Shown here: positions 23,923 through 32,744 of the stretch, piece by piece
Numbering within the stretch: the stretch's first letter is position 1
Layout of the letters: each line of letters begins with the position of its first letter
Program-made: the position numbers and the translations under genes
The notes under the pieces: generated by a model
The model's database searches: none
What the model was told of the DNA's origin: nothing
The model's input: the letters and a program-made list of their open reading frames with translations, nothing else
NCBI GenBank assembly: GCA_029259935.1
Contig: JAJDEH010000301.1
Span: forward strand, 1 to 40,432
Length of the DNA stretch: 40,432 nt
Source: Planctomycetota bacterium
Lineage (GTDB): Bacteria; Planctomycetota; Planctomycetia; Pirellulales; Pirellulaceae
Direction of reading: 5' to 3'

Positions 23923-25626
23923 TTAGTGCTTAATTCGTTCCCAATACTTCTCAAACGCGCCATCGTCGTGGAAGTCGGGACTGTTATCGAGATCGTGGCA
24001 TTCGAGGCACTTGTCGGATTTGGCCTTGGCTAATGTCAGCCGCATTGCCTTACGCAATTCATCCACTTCCGCATCCGTGGCATCGACAGAACCCGACTCG
24101 GCCGCGACATGTCGCGAACCGGGGCCGTGACAGTTTTCACAGCCGCTACCGTGCAGTAGCAAGTTTTCAATCGACTGATAGCCGCTCTCATAGGGATAAT
24201 AGCGTTGTGGATTCCATCCCGTCACGTGGCAACTAAGACATTCCGGGTCGAAATGCCGGGGAACATCGCCACGCTCGGCCGGATGCACCAGCGACTCGGT
24301 GGCGTGATGATGCGGACTATTTTCCCAAACCTTGTACGCCTCTTCGTGACAGTCGTTGCACGCCTTGGAACCAACGAACTCGGCTCCACTAGGATGCGGC
24401 AGCGGGCGAACTTCCAATCCGGCCAGCCCCTTTTGCTGCAATGTGCTTTGGTAGGATTTAAACAGTGCCCGCATCAGAGGCGAATCTTCATAGCTGGCGT
24501 CCAAAGCGACCCGCGCATAGCGCAGACGATTCGTTTCATCGTCAAATACCCCAAGGACCCCGGCATACATTCCCTTCTTGCCAGTTTGTATCAGCAGCGT
24601 ATCCGTCATCTCGATCCGTTCCGGCTCGATGGTCGGCAAGTCCGCGTGGCCCGAGGTGATGACAACTTGAAACTGGGGAAACTCTTTCGCAATCGCTTTG
24701 GCGTCGTCAACCGAAGTGAACGCCAGCAACACGTGGAAGTCACAACCCTCCTCTTGCAGTTTCGGCCAAACTTCCTCGAGTCCTTCTTTCGGAGTTTGAA
24801 AATCGACGTCGGTGAACACGCCTTCTTGCCCCTTGCCGCCAAGCACCATGGCAATGCCGATCTTCTTGTCGCCCGCATCGACCACTTGATACTGCTGGGT
24901 CAGTTCCTTGGCCAGCACGGTAACATTCGCGCTGGCAATCGGGCTGGTCGCGTCGCCATCGTCCACCATCATCGACAGCAGCAAATCAGACGGCAGACGT
25001 AAATCGTCTGGGCCAAGTCCGACGGACCGGTACTTCATGGTCTTGAGGCTGTCGATGGAAAGCTGGTACTTGAGCCGCGCCTGGGGGCCGGTGCGTCGAA
25101 CCAAATTGCCGACGTCGATCGGCACGAGGGGCCAGTTCTTTTTTTCCAGCCGCTGCAACAGAGTATGCCTTCGCGCGAGGCCGCCTTTTTGGTTCTCCAA
25201 CCCGGTGCATCCGCAGGGCTCGACGTAACCGTGCTGGCGACCCGTAATGACCAAGGCGAATTGTGGTGTCTCGGTCCAATCTTCATACGATGGTTCGGCG
25301 CTGCGGCCTGGCTCGGATATTGTGGACCCTGGCTCGGATGTGGTGGACCCCGGCTCGGGAGTGACCGAGCCCTGGCTCGGTTTTGGCGGTGTGCCCGTGC
25401 CGGTTTGTGGTGGGTCCGATGCTTCCGGGTCATCTAACTTGCCGGAACTACCCTCGGGGTCGGTATTGTTCGTCGAGGGACCGGTGGCTGGTTCACCCTG
25501 GTCGACGGTAACGTCATTCGTTTCGGTTGCGGGCGGGCCGGGACAACCAACCAATGCTAGCAGCGCCGTGACTAGCAGCACGAATGCGGACCAACGACAA
25601 ACGACGAATCGAAGTTGCATTTCCAT
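23923..25626 (-). CDS. Four-haem c-type cytochrome lipoprotein with UshA-like domain
   Basis: The 567-residue product has a lipoprotein signal (lipobox LVGC, Cys28), then a Pro/Ser/Thr-rich linker to about residue 115 with EPGST-type repeats. Residues about 120-400 resemble the metallophosphatase/5'-nucleotidase-like domain of a family marked by EPCGCTGLENQKGG; the usual metal motifs of UshA are not evident. The C-terminal part is a cytochrome c554-like domain with CxxCH at 423, 463, 496 and 540, so four covalent haems are expected, plus extra His residues (SPHHHATES) as distal ligands. It should carry electrons in the periplasm or on the surface. AAGGAA precedes the ATG at 25626. Confidence 0.9.
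   Translation of the reverse strand: MEMQLRFVVCRWSAFVLLVTALLALVGCPGPPATETNDVTVDQGEPATGPSTNNTDPEGSSGKLDDPEASDPPQTGTGTPPKPSQGSVTPEPGSTTSEPGSTISEPGRSAEPSYEDWTETPQFALVITGRQHGYVEPCGCTGLENQKGGLARRHTLLQRLEKKNWPLVPIDVGNLVRRTGPQARLKYQLSIDSLKTMKYRSVGLGPDDLRLPSDLLLSMMVDDGDATSPIASANVTVLAKELTQQYQVVDAGDKKIGIAMVLGGKGQEGVFTDVDFQTPKEGLEEVWPKLQEEGCDFHVLLAFTSVDDAKAIAKEFPQFQVVITSGHADLPTIEPERIEMTDTLLIQTGKKGMYAGVLGVFDDETNRLRYARVALDASYEDSPLMRALFKSYQSTLQQKGLAGLEVRPLPHPSGAEFVGSKACNDCHEEAYKVWENSPHHHATESLVHPAERGDVPRHFDPECLSCHVTGWNPQRYYPYESGYQSIENLLLHGSGCENCHGPGSRHVAAESGSVDATDAEVDELRKAMRLTLAKAKSDKCLECHDLDNSPDFHDDGAFEKYWERIKH
25288..25368 (-). repeat. Tandem repeat in cytochrome linker
   Basis: Imperfect units of about 18-24 bases encode EPGST, EPGST and EPGRS in succession (residues 87-113). 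The array is in frame and forms part of the flexible spacer between the lipid anchor and the redox domains. Confidence 0.75.
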
Positions 25627-25674
25627 CCTGGAATTTCCTTGTCAGGTTCTAGGGCCTTGGACAGCAGGCACATT

Positions 25675-26868
25675 CTATCCCTCGACAATGAATTGGACAT
25701 AGACCGGAAGTTCTTTCGTCACGGGATGCGTCGTACGAATGTTGATCTTGCCGAAATCGGGCCCAAATCGGCTAATCGGCCTGCTGTCCTTAGGAATGGT
25801 GATGCTAATCGGAAAGATCCGAGACTTGCTGCCAGTCCCCACGATCGGCTTACCAATTTCGACCCGCAAAACGTCGTTCGGTTCGATATCGTCGGGGCCA
25901 ACGGAGATCTCGACGTCATTCCGATGTTCGCCTCTGACCAGCAGATAGATCTTCGCCTGTTTGCCCTTGCCCTTTTCGATGGAACCCAGTTTGAGCAACT
26001 GGTTTTCCGTGTCGAAGCTGCCAGACGCGCGAAACTTCAGATCGCCGACCACATTCCCGCGGATCGGAATCTCCAATCCTTCCTCTTGAATGTCCGTAAT
26101 AATTCGGACGGTCTGAGAAACAAAACCCTGCGGTAAGCCTTTCTTCACGGTGATCGCGACTCGGAATCCACAGAGCGCCGCTTCCTCAATTTCCCGCGCT
26201 TCCTCGCGCGTGTAGGGTTCGACCTGAACATCGAAAAATTTCGCCGTCGACAAGTCCTCGAATTCCACTCCCCGAAACTCAACCTCTTCGAACCCTAACG
26301 AAAAAACGTTGACGAACGATGTGATCGACTCGCCGTTGGAGATGTTGGCAAAACTGATATCCCAAGGCCGCGCAACGATGGACTGGGTAATTCCACCTTC
26401 GACCCGCAGGACGACGATCGGGCGATCGGGATCGGAGGTTTGGATTTCGGCGGTACTCTCGAATTGCTCTTGCCTGACTTTGGGGGTCCACCGCAAGGTG
26501 ACATGCCCTTCCTTACCCTCTGGAATTCCTTCCTCAGAAATATCGCCGATCGTGCACTTGCAACTGGTTCGCAGAATCTTCAACGTCAGCGGCTTGACGC
26601 CGTCGTTGCGAAAAACAAACTTGTGTTTGCCGCGTGCGTTGACATCCATGTGGCCGAAGTTGTGGGTCTCGCCGTTCACGACGAACACCTTGGCGTGACC
26701 AGTTGAACCGCCGGTCGCGGCCATTTCGCTGGTCTGTTCGCCCGTGAGAGCTTGCGGCCCGCCAATCGCAAAGCGAGTCGGCTTTTCGTGACTTCGATAG
26801 AACACCGTCCCCGCACCGATCGAGGTGCCGAAGATCACGGCAAAAAGACCTAACAACACGACTTTCAT
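25675..26868 (-). CDS. DUF1573 membrane-anchored protein
   Basis: The 397-residue protein starts with a hydrophobic signal or anchor (MKVVLLGLFAVIFGTSIGAG). DUF1573, an Ig-like domain, follows at about 60-150: HNFGHMDVNARGKHKFVFRN, then LKILRTSCKCTIGD with the conserved C-x-C pair, and GHVTLRWTP. A second beta-rich region follows to the end, perhaps another Ig-like module. DUF1573 proteins are abundant in planctomycetes and Bacteroidetes; their biochemical role is unknown. AGGAG eight bases before ATG 26868 fixes the start; a TTG at 26886 is unlikely. It lies 14 bases behind the O-antigen-ligase gene and 48 before the cytochrome gene, so all three may be cotranscribed. Confidence 0.88.
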   Translation of the reverse strand: MKVVLLGLFAVIFGTSIGAGTVFYRSHEKPTRFAIGGPQALTGEQTSEMAATGGSTGHAKVFVVNGETHNFGHMDVNARGKHKFVFRNDGVKPLTLKILRTSCKCTIGDISEEGIPEGKEGHVTLRWTPKVRQEQFESTAEIQTSDPDRPIVVLRVEGGITQSIVARPWDISFANISNGESITSFVNVFSLGFEEVEFRGVEFEDLSTAKFFDVQVEPYTREEAREIEEAALCGFRVAITVKKGLPQGFVSQTVRIITDIQEEGLEIPIRGNVVGDLKFRASGSFDTENQLLKLGSIEKGKGKQAKIYLLVRGEHRNDVEISVGPDDIEPNDVLRVEIGKPIVGTGSKSRIFPISITIPKDSRPISRFGPDFGKINIRTTHPVTKELPVYVQFIVEG

Positions 26869-26882
26869 GGCGAACTCCTGCT

Positions 26883-29177
26883 TCAACGTATCTTATCGTC
26901 TACGGTTTTACGAATTTTGTTGACGATTTGTTCAGCGGTGGGGGTTTCTTCATCGGGCGGGCGGCCGTCCACAATTCGGCGTTGACCCAGCTTTTGTTCG
27001 ACGTGCGGATGAACGGCGTCGTATTTCAAGGCCAGTTCCGCTTGCTCGCGCGCCTCCCCTGCCCTGCCCGCCAATTGCAGGACATAGGCCAGTTGAGCGT
27101 GCTCGAAATTGCTGTTCGGATAAGCGGCGACCGACTCTCGATAATACTCAATCGACTGATCCAGCAGCCGGGGTTGCGGATCGACACGGTAAGCGGCGAG
27201 GTACATTCCGCCCGCTTCATTATGCGCTGCATGGGATCGCGGGTCACGGCGAAGATATTGCTGGACCGATTCCTCGAACTGCCGCAGATTCGCCTCGGTT
27301 CGATGGTCTGGGTGAAACCAAATCGACAAGGAAAAATTCGCCGCCTCGCGCCATGGTTTGGGCGAGTACGGATCCAACTCAGCTGCATTCAAAAGGGCTT
27401 CTAGTGCGGCGTGGGGATCGCCCTGTCGACGATAGTAATCGGCCTTGTCCAGCGCCGCGATGGCGTACATCGTGGGAATGAAGGTGGTCGTGAGTACGGC
27501 AACCCACACGCACAACCACAGCGCGGCGATTCCGATCCGTCCCGCTTTCGGCAAACGCGGTGGCTGGCCCGCGGCTTCTACAAGATTTAAAGCTACGGCA
27601 AGCAGCAACCAGAATGACAACACGACGCCTGGGAAGCTGATCCCGCCAGCGGCCAACAGATTGACGAGCAACGCGATCATCGCAATCACCAACAAGGAGA
27701 CCGGCAATACGCCTTGCTCGATCCACGGAATCAGCAGCCACAGGCAGGCAACGGACATGGGCAGGGCTACGAACCAAACGGCCGAGTGGAGACGAACTTC
27801 CACCAGCAAGCCGCACGGATAGGCCAACACCAGTCCCAGCAGCCCGCCCACGAAGATCGCTCGCACGGCGGCTTCCCCGGAATTGGAACGCGCGCCATTT
27901 GCGACTGTGCTGGACGGCCTATCGATTGTCATGCCGCGATAAACCTGCCTGACGAAGCAAATCAGCAGTCCCAGGAAGGCAATCAGCGCGGGTGTTCCCG
28001 CCGTTGCCCACAACTCCAGCAACCAGTTGTGCGGATCGGCTACCGTTTCGCTGGCTTGGGGCAACTTGTAGTAAGTATAGACTGACTTGAAGTTGCCGGG
28101 CCCACAGCCCAGCCACGGATGATCGCCGATCATCCCCCAAGTCGATTGCCAATACTCAAGACGATAGGAAAACGACTTAAACGCCTCGCTTACGACCTCC
28201 CTGTCGATCCCCCCAACCGCGATCGCGCCGCCCAGTACGAAGACAAAAATCAGCACGGTGATGACCGGTATCTTCCAACTCCAGCCCAAACCGTAGAACC
28301 ATATATGGAGCGCGAGCAAGCCTAATCCTATGACCGTCGCCATCAAACTCGTGCGGCTCTTCGTCAGCGCAAGGCAAAAGCCGATGACGAGCAATGCGAT
28401 CGCGGCGGCCACCAGTGCGCCTCGCTGCTTGCGATACCGTTTCCAAATCGAAAAAACCAGTCCGGCAACCACAATCAACCAAGGCGTGATCAACGCGCCG
28501 AGTGAATTAGCCAAAGCGAACATGCCACGCGTTTCGGTGCTGTCCAAGCGGTCGACAGAATGCTGCCACTGCGGCGAGTCCCTCGTAACTCGGCCCAACC
28601 CTGCCAGTTCTAACTGTTGCAACTGCCGCTCCGGCGATAATCGCCAAAACTGCGCCCGCTCGCTGGGGTTGATCACGAAATATTGAAATACACCGAAGGC
28701 CGAAATACCGACCACCGTGGCGATCATCACCGCGCACAAGGCGCGGCACAGCTTTTGGGTCGTGACAAGTTGGCGAACCAACAGGAACGCCGCGCCAAAG
28801 CTTAACCAGCGAGCAAGCATGTTCAAGGCGGCCCGCGCGTTGCCTTGCTCAGTCGCGATGAGTACGACGACGCTGATGACATGGGTTGCCAATACGACCA
28901 ACAACACCCAGCTGGTCGGCCCCCAACGCAATTCGCCGTCGCGATTCAGCAAGCTGGCCAGCAGCCACACGCCCAACAGCACGATCCACAGCGTGGACAA
29001 AACGACGGCAATACCCATGTCGGGAATCGAGTCGGTAGGCAGCAAGACGGATGCCACAAACAACGCCGTCATGATCGCCAAGCATCCCATCCGGAGCCGG
29101 TCAACAATCCTCGCCCGCTCGTCAACCCCTTGGTCCCGGGGCGAGATTCTCTTCTGACGGGATTGCTTACGATTCAT
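26883..29177 (-). CDS. O-antigen ligase/polymerase-like membrane protein with TPR tail
   Basis: The 764-residue protein has about 12 hydrophobic segments. The loop motif RLEYWQSTWGMIGDHPWLGC, followed by GPGNFKSVY and then DPHNWLLELWATAG, is the Wzy_C (O-antigen ligase/polymerase) signature, with the Arg and His that act in glycan transfer. The C-terminal 180 residues hold TPR-like helices (DPHAALEALLNAAELDPYSP, HAQLAYVLQLAGRAGEAREQ). It probably polymerises or transfers lipid-linked glycan on the outer face of the membrane. Start ATG 29177 was preferred; the frame extends to 29318 but would overlap the gene upstream. It follows a WecA-like transferase gene by 73 bases, which supports a glycan role. 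Confidence 0.87.
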   Translation of the reverse strand: MNRKQSRQKRISPRDQGVDERARIVDRLRMGCLAIMTALFVASVLLPTDSIPDMGIAVVLSTLWIVLLGVWLLASLLNRDGELRWGPTSWVLLVVLATHVISVVVLIATEQGNARAALNMLARWLSFGAAFLLVRQLVTTQKLCRALCAVMIATVVGISAFGVFQYFVINPSERAQFWRLSPERQLQQLELAGLGRVTRDSPQWQHSVDRLDSTETRGMFALANSLGALITPWLIVVAGLVFSIWKRYRKQRGALVAAAIALLVIGFCLALTKSRTSLMATVIGLGLLALHIWFYGLGWSWKIPVITVLIFVFVLGGAIAVGGIDREVVSEAFKSFSYRLEYWQSTWGMIGDHPWLGCGPGNFKSVYTYYKLPQASETVADPHNWLLELWATAGTPALIAFLGLLICFVRQVYRGMTIDRPSSTVANGARSNSGEAAVRAIFVGGLLGLVLAYPCGLLVEVRLHSAVWFVALPMSVACLWLLIPWIEQGVLPVSLLVIAMIALLVNLLAAGGISFPGVVLSFWLLLAVALNLVEAAGQPPRLPKAGRIGIAALWLCVWVAVLTTTFIPTMYAIAALDKADYYRRQGDPHAALEALLNAAELDPYSPKPWREAANFSLSIWFHPDHRTEANLRQFEESVQQYLRRDPRSHAAHNEAGGMYLAAYRVDPQPRLLDQSIEYYRESVAAYPNSNFEHAQLAYVLQLAGRAGEAREQAELALKYDAVHPHVEQKLGQRRIVDGRPPDEETPTAEQIVNKIRKTVDDKIR

Positions 29178-29250
29178 GGACTTAAGTTGTCTCGTTTTCG
29201 TCCCGTCGGCCTGGCGAAACCACGGTCCATCTGGCAAGAATGCCGACGAT

Positions 29251-30426
29251 TCATCGTTCGCCGTTCGCTTGCCGCTCGCGCTTGATTTTTCGTAACGCTG
29301 TTGTTTCCAAGATGGCAATTAACCCCAGGATACACAAGATCATCAACAAGATAATCAGGGCTCCCACCACGTCGACGCGGTGCAACAACAGCGCGCCAAG
29401 GCCGCACGTGCCGGTCAATAAGTAAATGGTCAATACCGCCTGGCCTTTCGACAAACCAAGATCGACAAGCCGGTGCGAAAAATGGCTCTTGTCGGCCTTG
29501 AAAGGACTTCGCCGTTCGCGGATCCGAATCCATAGAACCGTCAGCATGTCGTACATCGGTACGGCCATCACAAAAATCGGAGCCAGCACGGCCATCTGCC
29601 GGTCCGAGTGATATCCGGTGTAGGTCGCCAACAGCGTCGCCACGGCGATGCAAAAGCCAATGAAGTAGCTGCCAGCATCCCCCATGAAGATCCGTGCCGG
29701 CGGACGGTTGTGAATCAGAAATCCCAACACGCCGCCAACCACGACCAGCAACAAGCCAGCCACGAAGTATTGTCGGTCGCCGCTCTCTGGATCGCGCGTC
29801 AACAACATGACGCCAGCCAATATCAAGCCGGCAATCACCGCCACGCCGCCCGACAGGCCATCCATGTTGTCCAGCATGTTGAAGGAGTTAATCATCGCCA
29901 CGATCCACAACACCGACAGCAACCCCGCGATGATCTCGACATTGATAAAGGCCGTCGCTCGCCAGCCTTGCCAGCCCACACAGAAAGCGGCCACCCCGAA
30001 CTGGACGGCAAGACGCGCGATCCAACCTAGATTCCAAGCATCGTCGGCCAGTCCAACCAGCATCATCACCGTGGCCGCGCCCAGTATGATCCAAAGCGAA
30101 TCCGAGGTTTCCCACGCGCCATCGATGTGCCGCGACAATTCTAGCGGCAACCGCGCGAGCCAAGGCACCCCCTGCCCTGCCCCGCCTTGCGACTTGATAC
30201 GCCAAATAAGAAAAGTCCCCATGGCGAATGGCGTGAGAACACCTAGCCAGATAGCCAGCCCGCCGCCTAAGGGCGTTGCTGCCTTGTGGACCTTACGATC
30301 ACCTGGATGGTCAACGAGCCCCATCCGGGGAGCGAACCAGCGAACTACGAAACCAACAATCCAAGCGGTGAGCAGACCTGGAAGAATGGTCGCGGCAACG
30401 AACAGCACCAAAGGGTCAATCTTCAT
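29251..30426 (-). CDS. WecA/TagO-like undecaprenyl-phosphate sugar-1-P transferase
   Basis: The 391-residue polytopic protein belongs to the MraY/WecA superfamily, which transfers a sugar-1-phosphate from a UDP-sugar to undecaprenyl phosphate and so starts a lipid-linked glycan. Motifs in order: VHKAATPLGGG (46-56), GLADDAWNL (125-133) with the Mg-binding Asp pair, NMLDNMDGLSGG (183-194), RIFMGDAGSYFIG (245-257) and HFSHRLVDLGLSKGQAV (315-331), whose His pattern is of the WecA rather than MraY type. An extra Gly/Pro loop (about 76-105) is inserted. The sugar cannot be told. It precedes an O-antigen ligase-like gene. Confidence 0.92.
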   Translation of the reverse strand: MKIDPLVLFVAATILPGLLTAWIVGFVVRWFAPRMGLVDHPGDRKVHKAATPLGGGLAIWLGVLTPFAMGTFLIWRIKSQGGAGQGVPWLARLPLELSRHIDGAWETSDSLWIILGAATVMMLVGLADDAWNLGWIARLAVQFGVAAFCVGWQGWRATAFINVEIIAGLLSVLWIVAMINSFNMLDNMDGLSGGVAVIAGLILAGVMLLTRDPESGDRQYFVAGLLLVVVGGVLGFLIHNRPPARIFMGDAGSYFIGFCIAVATLLATYTGYHSDRQMAVLAPIFVMAVPMYDMLTVLWIRIRERRSPFKADKSHFSHRLVDLGLSKGQAVLTIYLLTGTCGLGALLLHRVDVVGALIILLMILCILGLIAILETTALRKIKRERQANGER

Positions 30427-30559
30427 TCACGCGTTGCCGGATGCTTTACGGGTTTCATTCAGGAATCGACGGGCCAGGGCTCAAAACGCCTTCTCCACCT
30501 TACACAGCGGACGATCCCTCGTCACGACTTCAAGCAAGGAAGGCTCTACAACAACTACT

Positions 30560-31126
30560 TCAGTCGATGGAGGTTGGTTCACGATAACGCTTGCGCAGGT
30601 AGTTTCGGCACCGCGTAAAAAACTCGTGGTATCCGCTGCTTTGATAGTCGGGATACGTCCAAGGGCGCCCTTGCCAGCCGGCCTGATAGAAATACAACGT
30701 GACTTCGGCATAGATGCCGTCGTCCAGGTACAGCCGGTGGTCGCGATCCTTGGTCGTGGCCAAAACTAGCTTGGCTTCCGTCAAATATCCGGGATCCAGA
30801 TTCAAGGGTCGGGACTCCGGATGGTCGTTCTCTTGGCGGTAAAGCTCCTCCCACTCGTTCGTTAGCCGTTTGATCTGAACGAGCCGCGCCGGTTCGATCA
30901 GCCGGTCAAACACGAAGAACTTCTTCTTCAGGCTGGTTCCCATCTCGGCTTCATAGAACGTGGTGAAGTCGAAATCGAAGGTGTTGCTGCTGAGCGCGAT
31001 GGGCCCCCACTCATCAACGGCCCGCGCGCGGGCCCAATCGATGGCCTCTTGGCGGCCACTGATCGCTCCCAGCACAAGCAACACCGGGCGATGAGTTTTG
31101 ATGTGTCCCATTTCGATGTGTCCCAT
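30560..31126 (-). CDS. DUF4416 protein
   Basis: The 188-residue protein fits DUF4416, a family of about 180 residues and unknown function: FDFDFTTFYEAEMGTSLKKK, then LNLDPGYLTEAKLVLATTKD, GIYAEVTLYFY, and the end PDYQSSGYHEFFTRCRNYL. It is soluble, with no signal peptide. Two possible ATG starts (31126 and 31111) lie in a 15-base tandem duplication that encodes MGHIE/K twice. The gene precedes the WecA-like gene by 133 bases on the same strand. Confidence 0.85.
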   Translation of the reverse strand: MGHIEMGHIKTHRPVLLVLGAISGRQEAIDWARARAVDEWGPIALSSNTFDFDFTTFYEAEMGTSLKKKFFVFDRLIEPARLVQIKRLTNEWEELYRQENDHPESRPLNLDPGYLTEAKLVLATTKDRDHRLYLDDGIYAEVTLYFYQAGWQGRPWTYPDYQSSGYHEFFTRCRNYLRKRYREPTSID

Positions 31127-31130
31127 TTCC
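31101..31130 (-). repeat. 15-base tandem duplication at DUF4416 start
   Basis: Two adjacent 15-base units (ATGTGTCCCATTTC plus one differing base on the plus strand) encode MGHIE and MGHIK. They duplicate the start codon in frame, so translation could begin at either unit. Confidence 0.9.
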
Positions 31131-31272
31131 TTGTCACTCCATCATAGGAGGCGACTCAGTCAAAATAACTAGAATCAGTAAAGATGAGGATTAAGGGGAA
31201 GATGGTCAATTTGAATGCCAAGGGACACGTTACGGCATTTGCTAAATATGGGCAAATTCAAGCGATAGAAGG

Positions 31273-31300
31273 TTGACTGTTGATAAAAAACAGCTATTTT
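31273..31300 (+). promoter_or_regulatory. Possible promoter of YTV gene
   Basis: TTGACT at 31273-31278 and TATTTT at 31295-31300 are 16 bases apart in an AT-rich stretch about 100 bases before the YTV-protein start. The -10 match is moderate. Confidence 0.4.
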
Positions 31301-31401
31301 CACTTTTCGTTACAAGCTACTCATTGTTCCCAGCATATGAATGTTTCACTTGGCTTAGTTGCCTATTTTTCTTTATTACCCAACGGAGGGAGTAGATCAG
31401 G

Positions 31402-32520
31402 ATGAAGTTTAAGCAAGTAACTCTAATTTTGGCGGCGGCTGCGTGCTGTCTGGCGGCAAGAGGTCTCCAGGCCGGAGACTGCGTGCCGGGATGTTCCTAC
31501 GAGAGGGTCATCTACGTACCCGAGTATTGTACCGAAACTCGCACGATCACGTGCGTCGAGTACGAACACGAGCAACGCGAGCGTCCCTACACCGTCTATC
31601 GGTGCGTACCGGAAACGCATCAAGTTTCCAGGAAGTACACGGTCTGGGTTCCTGAGAAACGGATCAGGCAAGAAACCTACACCGTGTGCGTCCCCGTGAC
31701 CGAGCCCGTGACCGAAGAATATCAGGTCAAGGTCCCCGTGTGGACGGATCGCGAAGTTCACTACAAGGTCAAGGTTCCCGTGTGGAGCGAGCGAGAGGTT
31801 CACTACAAGTGCCTAGTGCCCGTTTGGACCGACAAGGAAATTCCTTGCACGGTCATGGTTCCACACACTGAAAAACGAACTGGCACCCGTGCCGTCTGCC
31901 ATCTTGAACCCGTTCATACGACCCGCAAGATAACTCGCGATTGTGGACATTGGGAAACAAGAATCGCCGCCGTGCCGTGCGGTGGATGCGGTGCTTGCGG
32001 CGGATGCTGCACTCGCACGATTTGCCAAAGAGTCTGGTGCTCGAACGTCGTAACCGAGGAAGTGCCCTGCACGACCTACAAGCGAGTGGTTGAACACGTG
32101 CCTTACGAATATTGCGTGACGGTTTGCCGCCCCGAGACGCATATCAAGATTGTAAAGGTCTGCAACTACGTCGCGGAGCCGCGCACGAAAATCGTCAAAG
32201 TCTGCGACTACGTGGTCGAACCCCGGACGAAGATCGTCAGGGACTGCCATTATGAATTGCAGACCCGCAAGCGAACTTACGACGTGTGCCGTTATGTCCG
32301 TGAAGAGCGGACGCGTGACGTTTGCTACACCGAGTGCGTTCCCCAAGTCCACACCAAGGTTTGCGACGTAACCACGTTCACGAAAGTCGCGGAAGAGCGC
32401 ATTGCAACTTACAACGTGTGCATCCCGGTACGCGTTGAGAAGGAAGTTCAAGTTCAGGTTTGCCGCATGGTGCCCAAGAGGGTCATCGTTTCCTGCGGCG
32501 GCTGTGGAGGATGTTACTAG
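31402..32520 (+). CDS. Cysteine-rich YTV-motif wall protein
   Basis: The 372-residue protein has a signal peptide (MKFKQVTLILAAAACCLAA) and about 32 cysteines in the mature part. It repeats the YTV motif: PYTVYRCVPE, KYTVWVPEKR, TYTVCVPVTE. Internal repeats follow: three copies of a unit VPVWTDREVHYK and near relatives, then three of the type KVCNYVAEPRTKIV. Two Gly/Cys clusters (GGCGACGGCC near the middle, GGCGGC at the end) are present. YTV (Pfam 07639) is a planctomycete family described from Rhodopirellula baltica as cell-wall associated; disulphide cross-linking is a natural inference. A GGAGGG lies about 11 bases before the ATG. The gene is monocistronic, with its own terminator. Confidence 0.85.
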   Translation: MKFKQVTLILAAAACCLAARGLQAGDCVPGCSYERVIYVPEYCTETRTITCVEYEHEQRERPYTVYRCVPETHQVSRKYTVWVPEKRIRQETYTVCVPVTEPVTEEYQVKVPVWTDREVHYKVKVPVWSEREVHYKCLVPVWTDKEIPCTVMVPHTEKRTGTRAVCHLEPVHTTRKITRDCGHWETRIAAVPCGGCGACGGCCTRTICQRVWCSNVVTEEVPCTTYKRVVEHVPYEYCVTVCRPETHIKIVKVCNYVAEPRTKIVKVCDYVVEPRTKIVRDCHYELQTRKRTYDVCRYVREERTRDVCYTECVPQVHTKVCDVTTFTKVAEERIATYNVCIPVRVEKEVQVQVCRMVPKRVIVSCGGCGGCY

Positions 32521-32539
32521 CGGACGTTGATTGAAAAAG

Positions 32540-32575
32540 AAGGGCGCGGCAAGACATGCTTGCCCGCCCTTTTTT
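32540..32575 (+). terminator. Rho-independent terminator of YTV gene
   Basis: A GC-rich stem (AAGGGCGCGGCAAG against CTTGCCCGCCCTT, one bulge) with a 5-base loop is followed by a run of T. It begins 20 bases after the stop codon. Confidence 0.92.
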
Positions 32576-32744
32576 CCAATCACTCGACACATTTCTTAAC
32601 CACCATTTTTTTGCCACGTTGTTGTTGGCTCCCCAGAAGTCTCTGCTCACCACGGATGTGACTCAAATGAACCGGGCATATTGAGTGTTCATTTCTGCGT
32701 AGGAAAATTCTCTTAGATTTTCATTTGTACTAACCGAGGTGAAA

